Assembly: GCF_002135315.1 (NCBI RefSeq)
Contig: NZ_NEGA01000011.1
Coordinates: 53,452-117,451, forward strand
Length of the DNA: 64,000 nt
Source of the DNA: Acinetobacter sp. ANC 3903
Lineage (GTDB): Bacteria > Pseudomonadota > Gammaproteobacteria > Pseudomonadales > Moraxellaceae
Direction: 5' to 3'
The position numbers were made by a program, and so were the translations under genes. This document shows, one piece after another, positions 19,086 to 28,036 of the stretch. The notes beneath the pieces were generated by a model. It was given only the letters and a program-made list of their open reading frames with translations. It ran no database searches and was not told the origin of the DNA. Within the stretch, counting starts at the first letter, position 1; the number at the start of each line of letters is the position of its first letter.

Positions 19086-19712
19086 ATGTCTGCACAAGAT
19101 TGGTTATCGCAAGGAACACTGGTACTGGCAAGCAACAACAAAGGAAAGATTGGCGAATTTGAAAAAATGTTTGCCGAGCTAAATTTACCTGTTGAGGTAA
19201 TCCCTCAAGGCAAACTGAATATTGAAGATGCTGTTGAAGATGGCTTGAGCTTTGTGGAAAATGCCATTATCAAAGCACGTCATGCATCCAAAATTTCAGG
19301 AAAACCAGCGATTGCCGATGATTCGGGTATTTGCGTTCCGGTACTGGGCGGTGCGCCGGGCATTTATTCTGCACGTTATGCCGGTGAACATGGCAATGAT
19401 GCCGCCAATAATGAAAAGCTGTTAGCCCGACTTAAACCTCTTCGTAAAGAAGGCGAAGCGATTGAAGGCATGTTTGTTTGTGTTCTTGCATTGGTTCAAC
19501 ATGCAGAAGATCCACTGCCACAAATTTTCCAGGGTATCTGGACGGGTGAAATACTAGAAGCAGCTCGCGGTGAAAATGGTTTTGGTTATGACCCGCTATT
19601 CTGGTTGCCTGAACTGGGTATTTCTAGTGCAGAGATGAGTAAGGAAGATAAAAATAAAATCAGCCATCGTGGTCAGGCGATGCAGTTTTTTAAAGCGAGC
19701 CTAGAGAAGTAA
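19086..19712 (+). CDS. rdgB: XTP/dITP diphosphatase (RdgB/HAM1)
   Basis: House-cleaning pyrophosphatase that hydrolyses XTP, dITP and ITP to the monophosphates and so prevents incorporation of deaminated purines. Substrate-binding motifs are ASNNKGKIGEF near residue 15, IADDSGICVP near 77, GIYSARYAG, and GFGYDPLFW near 160. The length, 208 residues, is normal. It is monocistronic. Confidence 0.95.
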   Translation: MSAQDWLSQGTLVLASNNKGKIGEFEKMFAELNLPVEVIPQGKLNIEDAVEDGLSFVENAIIKARHASKISGKPAIADDSGICVPVLGGAPGIYSARYAGEHGNDAANNEKLLARLKPLRKEGEAIEGMFVCVLALVQHAEDPLPQIFQGIWTGEILEAARGENGFGYDPLFWLPELGISSAEMSKEDKNKISHRGQAMQFFKASLEK

Positions 19713-19812
19713 TTTCCTTATTAATCCACCTCTCCTTCTAGCAGAAGGGATTACATGTAATTCAATCCAAATATAATTTTAGATTGATATTCTCCCTCCC
19801 TCTGGGAGGGAG
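19713..19812. repeat. REP-like extragenic palindromes after rdgB
   Basis: Two pyrimidine/purine palindromes lie between the convergent rdgB and AEC genes. The first is around CTTCT-AGC-AGAAG (19735-19747). The second is a perfect 9-bp stem CTCCCTCCC-TCT-GGGAGGGAG (19792-19812). The second abuts the AEC stop codon, and the repeat sequence continues into the last codons of that gene. A similar perfect palindrome occurs at 38347. Confidence 0.7.
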
Positions 19813-20694
19813 TTAGAGGGAGGGTAATAAAAGATGAAGTATCCCCCCATAAACCCCAATCAATATCGCACTGGCCACAGTACCTGACGCAATATATTTT
19901 GCTGAATGTCCTGTGCCCTGATAATGGGTTTCCAACGCCACAATATTAGCTGCGGGTGGAAGCAGGAAATACATCATCATAACGGTGTAGGTCAGTACTT
20001 GATGCGGAATAGGTAAAAACAAATAAGCCCCAGCGACCAAAACCCAAGCCAGAATAAAACGGCCGCTAATCAGCACCAGGCTTTGTTTTAAATCACTCAG
20101 CTGAATCCTGACCTTACTCAGCCACATCCCCAAAACACACATACCGGCAAAGGTCACCAAGACTTTATTGGCCTGATAACCCCACTGAATGACTGGGTGA
20201 GATTCATAAGCACTAAAATCCCAGAAGGATAAAATCCCGGCAATCGTCAGTGCCATCACTGGCGGTGATTTCAGCATATTTTTAACAATAAATTTTGGAT
20301 CCTGTTTATCAGGACTGACTGCCACGACCGCACTAATATTTCCAAATAGAGAACCACCGATATATAAGGCAACAATGGTATTTAAAGCTTCAGGACCAAA
20401 TAAAGCTAAGGCAAAAGGGAAACCGAGCCAGACACCGTTTAAATAACTAAAACACAGTGCACGTAATTTATCTCGGGAAAAAACATAAAATAGGCCAAAC
20501 AGGAATAGCGAACTAAAAATACTAAAACCGATCAGCCACAGACTCCCCTGCTTATAGAACACCATGTTGTAAATCACAATCAATGGGATCAGTAGACGAG
20601 CCAGTATTGCGGCCATCATCGGGCGAATCGGCTTTAATACATTGACACCCAAATATCCAATTAGAAACGAGATGAAAGGAAGGATAAGTGCCAT
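19813..20694 (-). CDS. AEC-family permease (auxin efflux carrier-like)
   Basis: Inner-membrane transporter of 293 residues with about ten hydrophobic segments, such as the first LILPFISFLIGYLGV and the last SAILIGVYGGILHLLL. It belongs to the membrane transport protein PF03547 group (YfdV-like), whose members move organic or amino acids. The start at 20694 (MALILPF) gives the usual AEC N-terminus; the open frame continues 33 codons upstream through non-membrane sequence. The last six codons (LLLPSL) fall in a repeat-like sequence, so the C-terminus may have been remodelled by it. The substrate is unknown. Confidence 0.78.
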   Translation of the reverse strand: MALILPFISFLIGYLGVNVLKPIRPMMAAILARLLIPLIVIYNMVFYKQGSLWLIGFSIFSSLFLFGLFYVFSRDKLRALCFSYLNGVWLGFPFALALFGPEALNTIVALYIGGSLFGNISAVVAVSPDKQDPKFIVKNMLKSPPVMALTIAGILSFWDFSAYESHPVIQWGYQANKVLVTFAGMCVLGMWLSKVRIQLSDLKQSLVLISGRFILAWVLVAGAYLFLPIPHQVLTYTVMMMYFLLPPAANIVALETHYQGTGHSAKYIASGTVASAILIGVYGGILHLLLPSL

Positions 20695-20879
20695 GGATTG
20701 CAAATTGAACTGAAGCAGAAGTTTAAATCCTAGCACAATCCTATAAATAGCATGACCGAGTCTGCTTATTTTTCTGATTCCATCGCCATTCATGATTGTC
20801 TTGAAACTGAAATTTTTCAGTCACATTGCTGTCATGGCCAAATGTTCAGATAGAGCTAAATAAAAAAAGAGTAAAGAAC

Positions 20880-21098
20880 ATGGCAGGATTATCAATTTGG
20901 CACGTAGTCATTTTTGCAATTGTAGTGATTTTATTGTTTGGTACCTCCAAACTGAAAAATCTCGGTAAAGATGTCGGTGGTGCAGTTAAGGATTTTAAAA
21001 AATCCATTAAAGATGATGAAGCTATTCCGTCTAGATTAAATGAACCCCGTACCATTGAGGCACAGGTGAAAAATCCTGAAAATTCAGTGAAAAGCTAA
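20880..21098 (+). CDS. tatA: Sec-independent translocase subunit TatA
   Basis: Pore-forming subunit of the twin-arginine pathway. The 72-residue protein starts [12 protein letters not shown]: one N-terminal transmembrane helix, the [14 protein letters not shown] hinge and amphipathic helix (about residues 20-45), and a charged tail. The start at 20880 is preferred over an upstream ATG because it gives the standard TatA N-terminus. It is first in tatABC, 12 bases before tatB. Confidence 0.95.
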   Translation: MAGLSIWHVVIFAIVVILLFGTSKLKNLGKDVGGAVKDFKKSIKDDEAIPSRLNEPRTIEAQVKNPENSVKS

Positions 21099-21110
21099 GA
21101 GTACCGTGCC

Positions 21111-21533
21111 ATGCTGAATGTCGGTATGACAGAACTGCTGTGCTTTGCCATTATTGCATTGCTGGTACTCGGTCCAGAAAAGCTTCCTGAAGCTGCGCGC
21201 TTTGCGGCGAAATGGTATGGCAAAGCCAAACGTTTCATTCAGAGTGTTCAAACTGAAGTCGATCGGGAACTCAAGCTTTCAGATTTTCGTGAAGAAATCC
21301 AAAAAGAAATTGATCGCATGACAGAAATAGAACAGCGCTTGCAAAAGCAGCTGGATCATTTGACCCAGTCAACACAACAAGAAAAGATTCAAGAGCCATC
21401 TTCCCCCCTTTATACCTGGCTCAGTCCGTGTCGTTTGACACCCTTTTCGGCGAATTTTGTTGAGTTACATGGCGCTGATGCAGTCAAGGTTTCGCGCTCT
21501 TATCTCCCCTCTACATTGAAGATTGCCGTATGA
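21111..21533 (+). CDS. tatB: Sec-independent translocase subunit TatB
   Basis: Receptor-complex partner of TatC. The N-terminal helix MTELLCFAIIALLVLGPEKLPEAAR has the diagnostic glutamate and the LGPEKLP turn, followed by an amphipathic helix and a coiled-coil-prone charged segment (about residues 45-95). The length of 140 is normal. Its stop overlaps the tatC start by four bases. Confidence 0.94.
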   Translation: MLNVGMTELLCFAIIALLVLGPEKLPEAARFAAKWYGKAKRFIQSVQTEVDRELKLSDFREEIQKEIDRMTEIEQRLQKQLDHLTQSTQQEKIQEPSSPLYTWLSPCRLTPFSANFVELHGADAVKVSRSYLPSTLKIAV

Positions 21534-22306
21534 GCCCAAGTCAATTGCCTGCCGCTGTAGTCAAATCAGAGACTGAAAATCTGGAACAAATGCCTGTGAT
21601 GCAGCATTTAATCGTTCTGCGTCAGTATTTATTTAAAATCGTCGGTATTACCCTGCTGCTGTTTTTCTGCTTATTGCCATTTCGCAATTATACTTATCAG
21701 CTTTTGTCAGAACCGCTCAGACAACAACTGCCTGTCAGTTCCACCATGATTGCCACCGATGTTACTGCAACCTTTATGGCCCCGTTTAAGCTGAATTTAT
21801 TTGTGGCCTTGATGCTGGCAATGCCGCTGATCATCTACTTCTTATGGTCATTTGTACGCCCTGCCCTGTATGAAAAAGAGCGTCACTTGGCCATTCCACT
21901 TTTAGCTGGCAGTATTTCTTTATTTTACTTAGGCATAGCTTTCGCCTACTTTATTACCCTACCGGCAATTTTGCATTTCTTTATCAGTGTGTCGCCGGAG
22001 AGCGTTGCACCAATGACCGACATCAACAGTTATTTAAGTTTTTGTTTAAAACTGTTTTTGGTGTTTGGATTAACCTTTGAAATTCCGATTGTCACTTTAG
22101 TCCTGATTCTGATTGGTGTGGTCAGCACGCAAAGTCTGGCAGAAAAACGGCGCTTTATTGTGGTGGGCTGTTTCTTTGTTGCCATGTTTGTGACGCCACC
22201 GGATGCACTTTCCATGGTGATGCTCGCCATTCCCATGTGGTTATTATTTGAAATAGGATTATTTCTTGGAAAGATGTTAGAAAAACGCCACGCATTCAAA
22301 CCGTAA
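21530..22306 (+). CDS. tatC: Sec-independent translocase subunit TatC
   Basis: Polytopic membrane protein of about six helices that recognises twin-arginine signals. It shows the N-terminal cytoplasmic MQHLIVLRQYL segment, F-RPALYEKE in the first cytoplasmic loop, and the FGLTFEIPIV motif. The length, 258 residues, is normal. A terminator follows. The next gene downstream encodes a predicted Tat substrate. Confidence 0.95.
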   Translation: MSPSQLPAAVVKSETENLEQMPVMQHLIVLRQYLFKIVGITLLLFFCLLPFRNYTYQLLSEPLRQQLPVSSTMIATDVTATFMAPFKLNLFVALMLAMPLIIYFLWSFVRPALYEKERHLAIPLLAGSISLFYLGIAFAYFITLPAILHFFISVSPESVAPMTDINSYLSFCLKLFLVFGLTFEIPIVTLVLILIGVVSTQSLAEKRRFIVVGCFFVAMFVTPPDALSMVMLAIPMWLLFEIGLFLGKMLEKRHAFKP

Positions 22307-22325
22307 TCAGACTGCTTTTACCGGG

Positions 22326-22360
22326 CTCCAAACCTGAAACGCAAGTTTGGAGTTTTTATT
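22326..22360 (+). terminator. Terminator after tatABC
   Basis: CTCCAAAC / GTTTGGAG stem with an 11-base loop, followed by TTTTTATTT. Confidence 0.88.
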
Positions 22361-22512
22361 TATATATATTAAGATATTGATTTTATTATTTTTAAAAAAA
22401 TAAATTGTCTTTAAATTGACCAAAAAGTGTAAAAAAACTGTCATCACCCTTTTATACAATCGCTCATGATAACCAACTAAACAATAACTTAATTAAACTT
22501 TACGGATTGAAT

Positions 22513-24546
22513 ATGACAACCACTTCTCATCAGCCAACTCGTCGCGATCTTTTAAAATGGTTTTCTGGAATTCCTTTTTTACCGCTTGGGGCAATGGCCA
22601 CAACAGCAGCATTAACAGGGTGTAATAATAGTGATTCAGAGGCCATCACTATTCCACCAACAAAACCAGTCAATTTTAAAAGTGCTAAATTTACCCCAAT
22701 GGCTGCACCGAACACGGTTGCTGACATGGCGACGACATCGGTCAAATCAAAACTACAAATTACTTGGGATGATGCAACCAATACAGAATATCAGCTTGCA
22801 TATAAACCCTTCTTTGTCACAGGTCAAACTGTGCCAAAACATGGTGGTGGAACAATAGTTGCTGGTGGCTATTTTGATGTGAATGGCAACCCAATTATGG
22901 ATAAATCCGTCGCAGGACAAGAACGTCAGTTCTTTTCTGATGCTCCGGATGGTTCATCACTCATTCATTTAGACGGTGCCAAAGTCGAGGGTGTGACGAC
23001 TCCCGTATTCCATGTGGTTCAGTTTGAATATAATTCAAAAGACCAGTCAGGTGCAGACACCTACGGTCAATTGCCTTCCCAAATTGCCATTTTGACTCTA
23101 GATCAGGATCAAAAAACAGGTCATTTAGAACTTAAAAAATATTTCAACGTGAATACTGCACCTGTGCACGGTTTATGGATTACCTGTGGTGCCAGTCTTT
23201 CTCCGTGGAATACCCATCTTTCAAGTGAAGAATATGAACCTGATGCTTTCGGCCAAGGCATTGGCGGTCCAACTCCAACTGGATTTGGAAAATACTTCTT
23301 TAATAATGATATGACCAAAGTAAAACCATATAACTATGGCCATTTACCCGAAGTGATCGTGAACTTAGATGGTACAGGTAGCATCAAGAAGCATTATTGT
23401 TTAGGTCGTATTTCACATGAACTGGTTCAGGTCATGCCTGACAATAAAACCGTCATCATGGGTGATGACTATACTAATGGCGGTTTCTTTATGTTCATTG
23501 CAGATAAAGAGAAAGACCTCTCTGCAGGAACACTCTATGCTGCTAAATACAAAGATGAATTAAATGAAACCTCTACAGCACGTATTGAGTGGATTAAGCT
23601 TGGTTCTGCAACCAGCAAAGAAATTGAAGATCTGGTCAATTTTCAGAATATTCAACCAACAGACATCATGGAAAGCTTAAACGTAAATCCAAATGATGCC
23701 AGCTATACTGAAATCACATTGGCGAAGAAAAAGCTTTGGGTCAAACTCAAACCAGGTATGGAAAAAGCAGCCGCTTTCCTGGAAACTCATCGTTATGCGG
23801 CCCTGATGGGTGCGAGCATGGCATTTACCAAAATGGAAGGTACAACAGTTAATATCAAGGATAAAGTGGCTTACTCGGCACTTGCCAACATACAAGACTC
23901 GATGGTTGTAAATACAAGCAGTTACGTTGCTGCGCATAATGTTAAATTTGCAAAAGCATTGAAAGCAGGTGGGGTACTTGCTCATGACCTTAAAGGCAGC
24001 CAGGTTGACAGCAACGCGACACTCATTAAAAGTGAATGGGTGCCTGCGCAAAGCCATATGTTACTAATGGGTGAAGATATTAGCATTGATACCTTTGGTA
24101 ATACGGCAAATCCAGAAAAAATTGCCAGTCCAGATAACTTAAAGTTCTCGGAAAAACTACGCACTTTGTTCATCGGTGAAGATTCAGGCAACCATTTGAA
24201 TAACTTCTTGTGGGCTTACAATGTGGATACGAGCACCTTGGATCGTATCTTGTCTACACCAGCCGGCGCAGAGTCCACAGGTTTGCATGCCGTAGATGAA
24301 GTGAATGGCTGGACCTACATCATGAGTAACTTCCAGCACCCAGGTGATGAATGGAATCGTTTCTATAAAATCGATGCTACAACTGGTGCACGTAGCGGCT
24401 TAAGCGCAGATTTACTGACGCAAATTGACACTGCAATTGATGCAAACTACAACAAAAAATTCGCTGCGGCGGTAGGTTATATTACTGCAGATCCTATTGC
24501 TCCATCAGTGACCAAAAAAGTTACCGATACCAAGAAGCCTGCGTAA
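22513..24546 (+). CDS. PhoX-type (DUF839) phosphatase with twin-arginine signal
   Basis: Predicted exported phosphatase of 677 residues. The ATG at 22513 gives MTTTSHQPTRRDLLKWF, a twin-arginine signal with R10-R11 and a hydrophobic core, then AALTGC, which could also be a lipobox (cysteine near residue 38). The remainder has DUF839/PhoX features: PVHGLWITCGASLSPWNTHLSSEE, LGRISHELVQVMPD, and FIGEDSGNHLNNFLW near the C-terminus. PhoX enzymes are calcium/iron phosphomonoesterases folded in the cytoplasm and exported by Tat, which fits its position next to tatABC. No Pho box was identified. Confidence 0.85.
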   Translation: MTTTSHQPTRRDLLKWFSGIPFLPLGAMATTAALTGCNNSDSEAITIPPTKPVNFKSAKFTPMAAPNTVADMATTSVKSKLQITWDDATNTEYQLAYKPFFVTGQTVPKHGGGTIVAGGYFDVNGNPIMDKSVAGQERQFFSDAPDGSSLIHLDGAKVEGVTTPVFHVVQFEYNSKDQSGADTYGQLPSQIAILTLDQDQKTGHLELKKYFNVNTAPVHGLWITCGASLSPWNTHLSSEEYEPDAFGQGIGGPTPTGFGKYFFNNDMTKVKPYNYGHLPEVIVNLDGTGSIKKHYCLGRISHELVQVMPDNKTVIMGDDYTNGGFFMFIADKEKDLSAGTLYAAKYKDELNETSTARIEWIKLGSATSKEIEDLVNFQNIQPTDIMESLNVNPNDASYTEITLAKKKLWVKLKPGMEKAAAFLETHRYAALMGASMAFTKMEGTTVNIKDKVAYSALANIQDSMVVNTSSYVAAHNVKFAKALKAGGVLAHDLKGSQVDSNATLIKSEWVPAQSHMLLMGEDISIDTFGNTANPEKIASPDNLKFSEKLRTLFIGEDSGNHLNNFLWAYNVDTSTLDRILSTPAGAESTGLHAVDEVNGWTYIMSNFQHPGDEWNRFYKIDATTGARSGLSADLLTQIDTAIDANYNKKFAAAVGYITADPIAPSVTKKVTDTKKPA

Positions 24547-24556
24547 ACTCAACAGA

Positions 24557-24589
24557 TAAAAATGCCGACCTCGTGTCGGCATTTTTTTA
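24557..24589. terminator. Bidirectional terminator between phoX-like and NRDE genes
   Basis: AAAAATGCCGAC / GTCGGCATTTTTTT hairpin between convergent genes; it overlaps the end of the NRDE gene. Confidence 0.88.
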
Positions 24590-25369
24590 TTCATTTAAAG
24601 GCAAATCAATCTGGATAATATTGCCTTGGGTTTCACCTTGCTGAGATTTTTCCTGCCACAGCCAGAGATCATTTTTCAGCCTTAAAAAATTGGAACAACG
24701 TGTGCCATATACCGGACTTTGAATAAAGGTAGAAGAGAGTAATTCTTCCATCTCCACACTAATACCGGTTTGGGGCAAAAGTTCCGGAATAATTTTTCGT
24801 TCATCTTCCAGAATGTCCCACACCGTAAAATCAAGATCGGCTTCGGCTATATCTGCCTGCTGTAACATCGGCAAAAATTCCTGAGTAAAGCGTTTACGCA
24901 GATGTCGGGTCTTTTCCCAATGCTCGGTCATTAAACCATTGGAGACCACATACACGCCCTTGGCCAAAACCTGCGGTGCCTCGCCGCGGTTACTCATATA
25001 AACCGCCTGATGCTGATCACCGACAAACAGGTTAAAACCGGCATAATCACACTGGCGTTTTTCCAATGCTTGGGCAAAGCGGATGGGAGCCAGATCGGAT
25101 TCCAGAAAGGCCTGAATAAGATGGCCGCGTGAAGTCGGATATTGTGTTTTATCGCTAGCATCCCGAAAATTGGTCAGTACTGCCCAGCGACCTGATGCAG
25201 TAATTCCCATCCAAGTACCACCCGACTGCAGGTCTTTTCCGGCAATAATCGGACTGTTTTCCCAGCAATGTAATGCCGAACTCGGCCGCTGATAAAATTC
25301 ATCCCGATTGGAAATCAGACACAGCGGTGTATCATCCAGAACTTGCCAAGCTAAAGCTACAATACACAT
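24587..25369 (-). CDS. NRDE-family protein (TANGO2-like)
   Basis: Cytoplasmic protein of 260 residues in the PF05742 family, predicted Ntn-hydrolase fold. The residue after the initiator is cysteine (MCIVALAW), a candidate nucleophile after methionine removal, and the defining SNRDEF motif is at about residues 19-24. GGTWMGITASGRWAVLTNFR follows near 52-71. Eukaryotic TANGO2 has been linked to lipid and haem metabolism; the bacterial function is not established. It is divergent from lgt. Confidence 0.86.
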   Translation of the reverse strand: MCIVALAWQVLDDTPLCLISNRDEFYQRPSSALHCWENSPIIAGKDLQSGGTWMGITASGRWAVLTNFRDASDKTQYPTSRGHLIQAFLESDLAPIRFAQALEKRQCDYAGFNLFVGDQHQAVYMSNRGEAPQVLAKGVYVVSNGLMTEHWEKTRHLRKRFTQEFLPMLQQADIAEADLDFTVWDILEDERKIIPELLPQTGISVEMEELLSSTFIQSPVYGTRCSNFLRLKNDLWLWQEKSQQGETQGNIIQIDLPLNE

Positions 25370-25462
25370 AATTCATGCTCTTTATCTTTACACATTGAAT
25401 GTACAACATTTTTCCTTGGTTTCAGCTAAAATCTGTGCAAAACATAATGACAAGGAACAGGA

Positions 25463-26275
25463 ATGCTGAGCTATCCGAATATAGACCCGGTTGCGGTATC
25501 GCTGGGACCATTACAAGTCCACTGGTATGGATTGATGTATTTACTGGCATTTTTATTTGCCTGGGGACTGGCAACTTATAGAACCAAACAGCGTGATGGC
25601 TGGACACCCGAGATGGTTTCAGACCTGATTTTCTATGGCGCTTTAGGGGTCGTGGTGGGGGGACGTGTAGGCTATGTGTTCTTTTATGGCTTTGAGCAGT
25701 TCCTGGCCAATCCGCTATGGCTATTCCAGGTCTGGACAGGTGGCATGAGCTTCCATGGCGGATTCCTGGGTGTCATGATTGCCATGCTATTCTGGTGCAA
25801 AAAATATCAGATGACCTGGTTTCAGACTTTAGACTTCATTGCACCCTGCGTTCCGACTGGCCTAATGTTCGGTCGTATTGGCAACTTCATTGGCGGTGAA
25901 CTGTATGGCCGTCCGGTCACTGATCCAAATTTTGCACTGGGGATGATCTTCCCCAACGACCCGCTGCAACTGGTGCGTCATCCCTCCCAGCTTTATCAGG
26001 CATTAGCTGAAGGTTTAATTCTGTTTATTGTGTTGTGGTGGTTCAGTTCAAAACCTCGCCCACGGATGGCGGTTTCAGCCTTATTCCTGATCGGTTACGG
26101 GATTGCGCGATTTGTGGTGGAATTTTTCCGTGAACCCGATAATGGTCAGCTGTTCATTGGCTGGATGAGTAAAGGCCAGTTCCTGACTGTACCGATGATT
26201 TTGATTGGCCTGTGGATGATGTGGTATGCCTATCAGAAGAAAATCTATGATTGGGGCCCAAATAAAAATTCTTAA
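25463..26275 (+). CDS. lgt: Prolipoprotein diacylglyceryl transferase
   Basis: Inner-membrane enzyme that transfers diacylglycerol to the lipobox cysteine of prolipoproteins, the first step of lipoprotein maturation. It has seven hydrophobic segments. Motifs are VHWYGLMYLLAF, VVVGGRVGYVFFY, the essential histidine in GMSFHGGFLG near residue 100, and the Lgt signature GRIGNFIGGELYGR near 137-150. The start has AAGGAACAGGA just upstream. A terminator follows. Confidence 0.95.
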   Translation: MLSYPNIDPVAVSLGPLQVHWYGLMYLLAFLFAWGLATYRTKQRDGWTPEMVSDLIFYGALGVVVGGRVGYVFFYGFEQFLANPLWLFQVWTGGMSFHGGFLGVMIAMLFWCKKYQMTWFQTLDFIAPCVPTGLMFGRIGNFIGGELYGRPVTDPNFALGMIFPNDPLQLVRHPSQLYQALAEGLILFIVLWWFSSKPRPRMAVSALFLIGYGIARFVVEFFREPDNGQLFIGWMSKGQFLTVPMILIGLWMMWYAYQKKIYDWGPNKNS

Positions 26276-26280
26276 TTTCT

Positions 26281-26306
26281 AGCGAGGCAAAAGCCTCGCT
26301 TTTTTA
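26281..26306 (+). terminator. Terminator after lgt
   Basis: AGCGAGGC-AAAA-GCCTCGCT perfect 8-bp stem followed by T6, six bases after the lgt stop. Confidence 0.92.
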
Positions 26307-26357
26307 TTGCCATTTTTGCTAAAGTGCCATTAGCTCTCATTTATCTATCAGAACAAT

Positions 26358-26729
26358 ATGCTTGAATTTTGGTTTAATCCTAAAGTTTCCATCCTCCGTA
26401 AACTGCTGATCTTTGTAATCATCGCGATTGCAACAGGCGTGCTGTACTGGATGAAACCTTTAAAACCGGATGCCATCCTGATGTTCATGGGTACAGGGAT
26501 TATTTTCCTGATTTGCCGTTACTGCAAAATTCATTTTGCTGCAAAAAATCCGACCGGCCTGTTCTACCGGCTATTGGTCTGGATTCCAATTGCCCTGTTA
26601 CTTGCGCTGATTTTCATGCATATGCAGAATGGAGAAATTCTCATTCCGGGTGCCCAAGGCATTGGTTTTATGGCATTGGCCATTTGCCTGTTTTCGCCTT
26701 TATCTTTACTGAATAAAAATGATTCTTGA
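26358..26729 (+). CDS. Small four-helix membrane protein, copy 1
   Basis: Unrecognised 123-residue membrane protein with about four hydrophobic segments: near residues 14-31, 38-54, 68-84 and 98-115. It begins MLEFWFNPK, almost identical to the start of the next gene (MLEFWYSDK), and shares its length and helix layout, so the two are probably tandem paralogues. The function is unknown. Confidence 0.7.
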   Translation: MLEFWFNPKVSILRKLLIFVIIAIATGVLYWMKPLKPDAILMFMGTGIIFLICRYCKIHFAAKNPTGLFYRLLVWIPIALLLALIFMHMQNGEILIPGAQGIGFMALAICLFSPLSLLNKNDS

Positions 26730-26744
26730 GATGAGCAAAAAATA

Positions 26745-27110
26745 ATGCTGGAATTTTGGTATTCAGACAAATGTAGCCGTCAACTTAAACTGATGGTTTG
26801 CATTGCAACTTGTGTGATCATTTATCTCTGCTCTACTGTACAGCCACTTTCAGCTGTGTTTACCGGGATCAGTGTGGGGATTGGTATGGCCGTACATGGA
26901 TTAAGGGCTTTAAACTTAAAAATTGCTGTAGATAATCCCTATAAAAAAGGTTTTGCAATTCTTATTTTGATCATGCCGCTAATGGCTTTAATCAGCTTGA
27001 TGTCAGTACTGCCAGCACAGCATAAACTGATGCTTGCCATTCAGGCGATTGGCTTTGCTGCGATTGGTTTATTTTTATTATCGGGCTTTCCCAAACGCAG
27101 ATTTGATTAA
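26745..27110 (+). CDS. Small four-helix membrane protein, copy 2
   Basis: Unrecognised 121-residue membrane protein, a diverged tandem partner of the gene 15 bases upstream. Four hydrophobic segments are visible, and a short basic tail (PKRRFD) ends the protein. The pair is probably co-transcribed. The function is unknown. Confidence 0.7.
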   Translation: MLEFWYSDKCSRQLKLMVCIATCVIIYLCSTVQPLSAVFTGISVGIGMAVHGLRALNLKIAVDNPYKKGFAILILIMPLMALISLMSVLPAQHKLMLAIQAIGFAAIGLFLLSGFPKRRFD

Positions 27111-27190
27111 AATGAACTGAGCGAACCGCCCTATATTTCACCCTCAAAATAACCCTGAATGAATAAGGGATATTTTTAAAGCCGAAAATA

Positions 27191-27219
27191 AAAAAGACCG
27201 CTAAAAGCGGTCTTTTTTT
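27191..27219. terminator. Terminator after rplT
   Basis: AAGACCGCT-AAA-AGCGGTCTT stem with A/T runs on both sides. It can stop both the minus-strand rpmI-rplT transcript and read-through from the small membrane genes. Confidence 0.92.
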
Positions 27220-27233
27220 AAGTCTTAAAAGAC

Positions 27234-27593
27234 TTATGCAGCTAATGCGCCTTTAGCTTTTTCAGCTAAAGCAGCAAATGCAACTGCGTCATGCATAGCG
27301 ATGTCAGCAAGTACGCGACGGTCGATGATCACTTGAGCTTTTTTCAAGCCATCGATCATACGGCTGTACGACAAACCATTTTGACGAGCACCGGCATTGA
27401 TACGTGCAATCCACAAAGCGCGGAATTGACGTTTCTTTTGACGACGGTCACGATAAGCGTATTGACCTGCTTTGATTACTGCTTGGAACGCAACGCGATA
27501 AACGCGTGAGCGAGCGCCATAGTAACCTTTAGCACGAGCAAGAATTTTTTTATGACGGCGATGAGCCTGTACACCACGTTTTACACGAGCCAT
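27234..27593 (-). CDS. rplT: 50S ribosomal protein L20
   Basis: Ribosomal protein needed for early large-subunit assembly; the 119-residue length is standard. The basic N-terminal extension ([21 protein letters not shown]) and the globular domain ([20 protein letters not shown]) are present. It follows rpmI by 12 bases. In many bacteria L20 represses this operon through an RNA site in the leader. Confidence 0.97.
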   Translation of the reverse strand: MARVKRGVQAHRRHKKILARAKGYYGARSRVYRVAFQAVIKAGQYAYRDRRQKKRQFRALWIARINAGARQNGLSYSRMIDGLKKAQVIIDRRVLADIAMHDAVAFAALAEKAKGALAA

Positions 27594-27605
27594 TTATAAA
27601 TCTCC

Positions 27606-27800
27606 TTAGATGTATGGGCACATACGGCGAACTGAAGCAACGTCACTGACGTGAACCATTACACAGCCGCGTAATTGACGAATACGCTTAGCAGATTTTT
27701 TGGTCAAAATGTGGCGTTTGAACGCTTGTTTACGCTTAAAACCGTTAGCAGTCGCTTTAAAGCGTTTAGCTGCACCACGGCGAGTTTTCATCTTAGGCAT
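27606..27800 (-). CDS. rpmI: 50S ribosomal protein L35
   Basis: 64-residue basic ribosomal protein beginning [15 protein letters not shown], with AGAGG placed five bases before the ATG. It is first in rpmI-rplT. In this window rpmI is not directly behind infC as in the textbook operon; about 5.2 kb separates them, so it must have its own promoter in the 236-base gap upstream (27801-28036). Confidence 0.96.
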   Translation of the reverse strand: MPKMKTRRGAAKRFKATANGFKRKQAFKRHILTKKSAKRIRQLRGCVMVHVSDVASVRRMCPYI

Positions 27801-28036
27801 AACAACCTCTTTTGAACACCTGTTCGGCTCGTTTGCACCATTACAAAACGACCTGCAGGTAAGGGAGCCAGTATTCTAAAGCATCTTTGCTTAAAACAAA
27901 AGCACATATGCTGAAAATAGCGCACCGATCATCGACTTCACTTAGACTTATTTTCACTATTCAAAGCGGGATGTTTTTATTAATAAATCAACTATTCGGC
28001 ATTATAATTATCACAACATAAGAATACTGGACTCCT

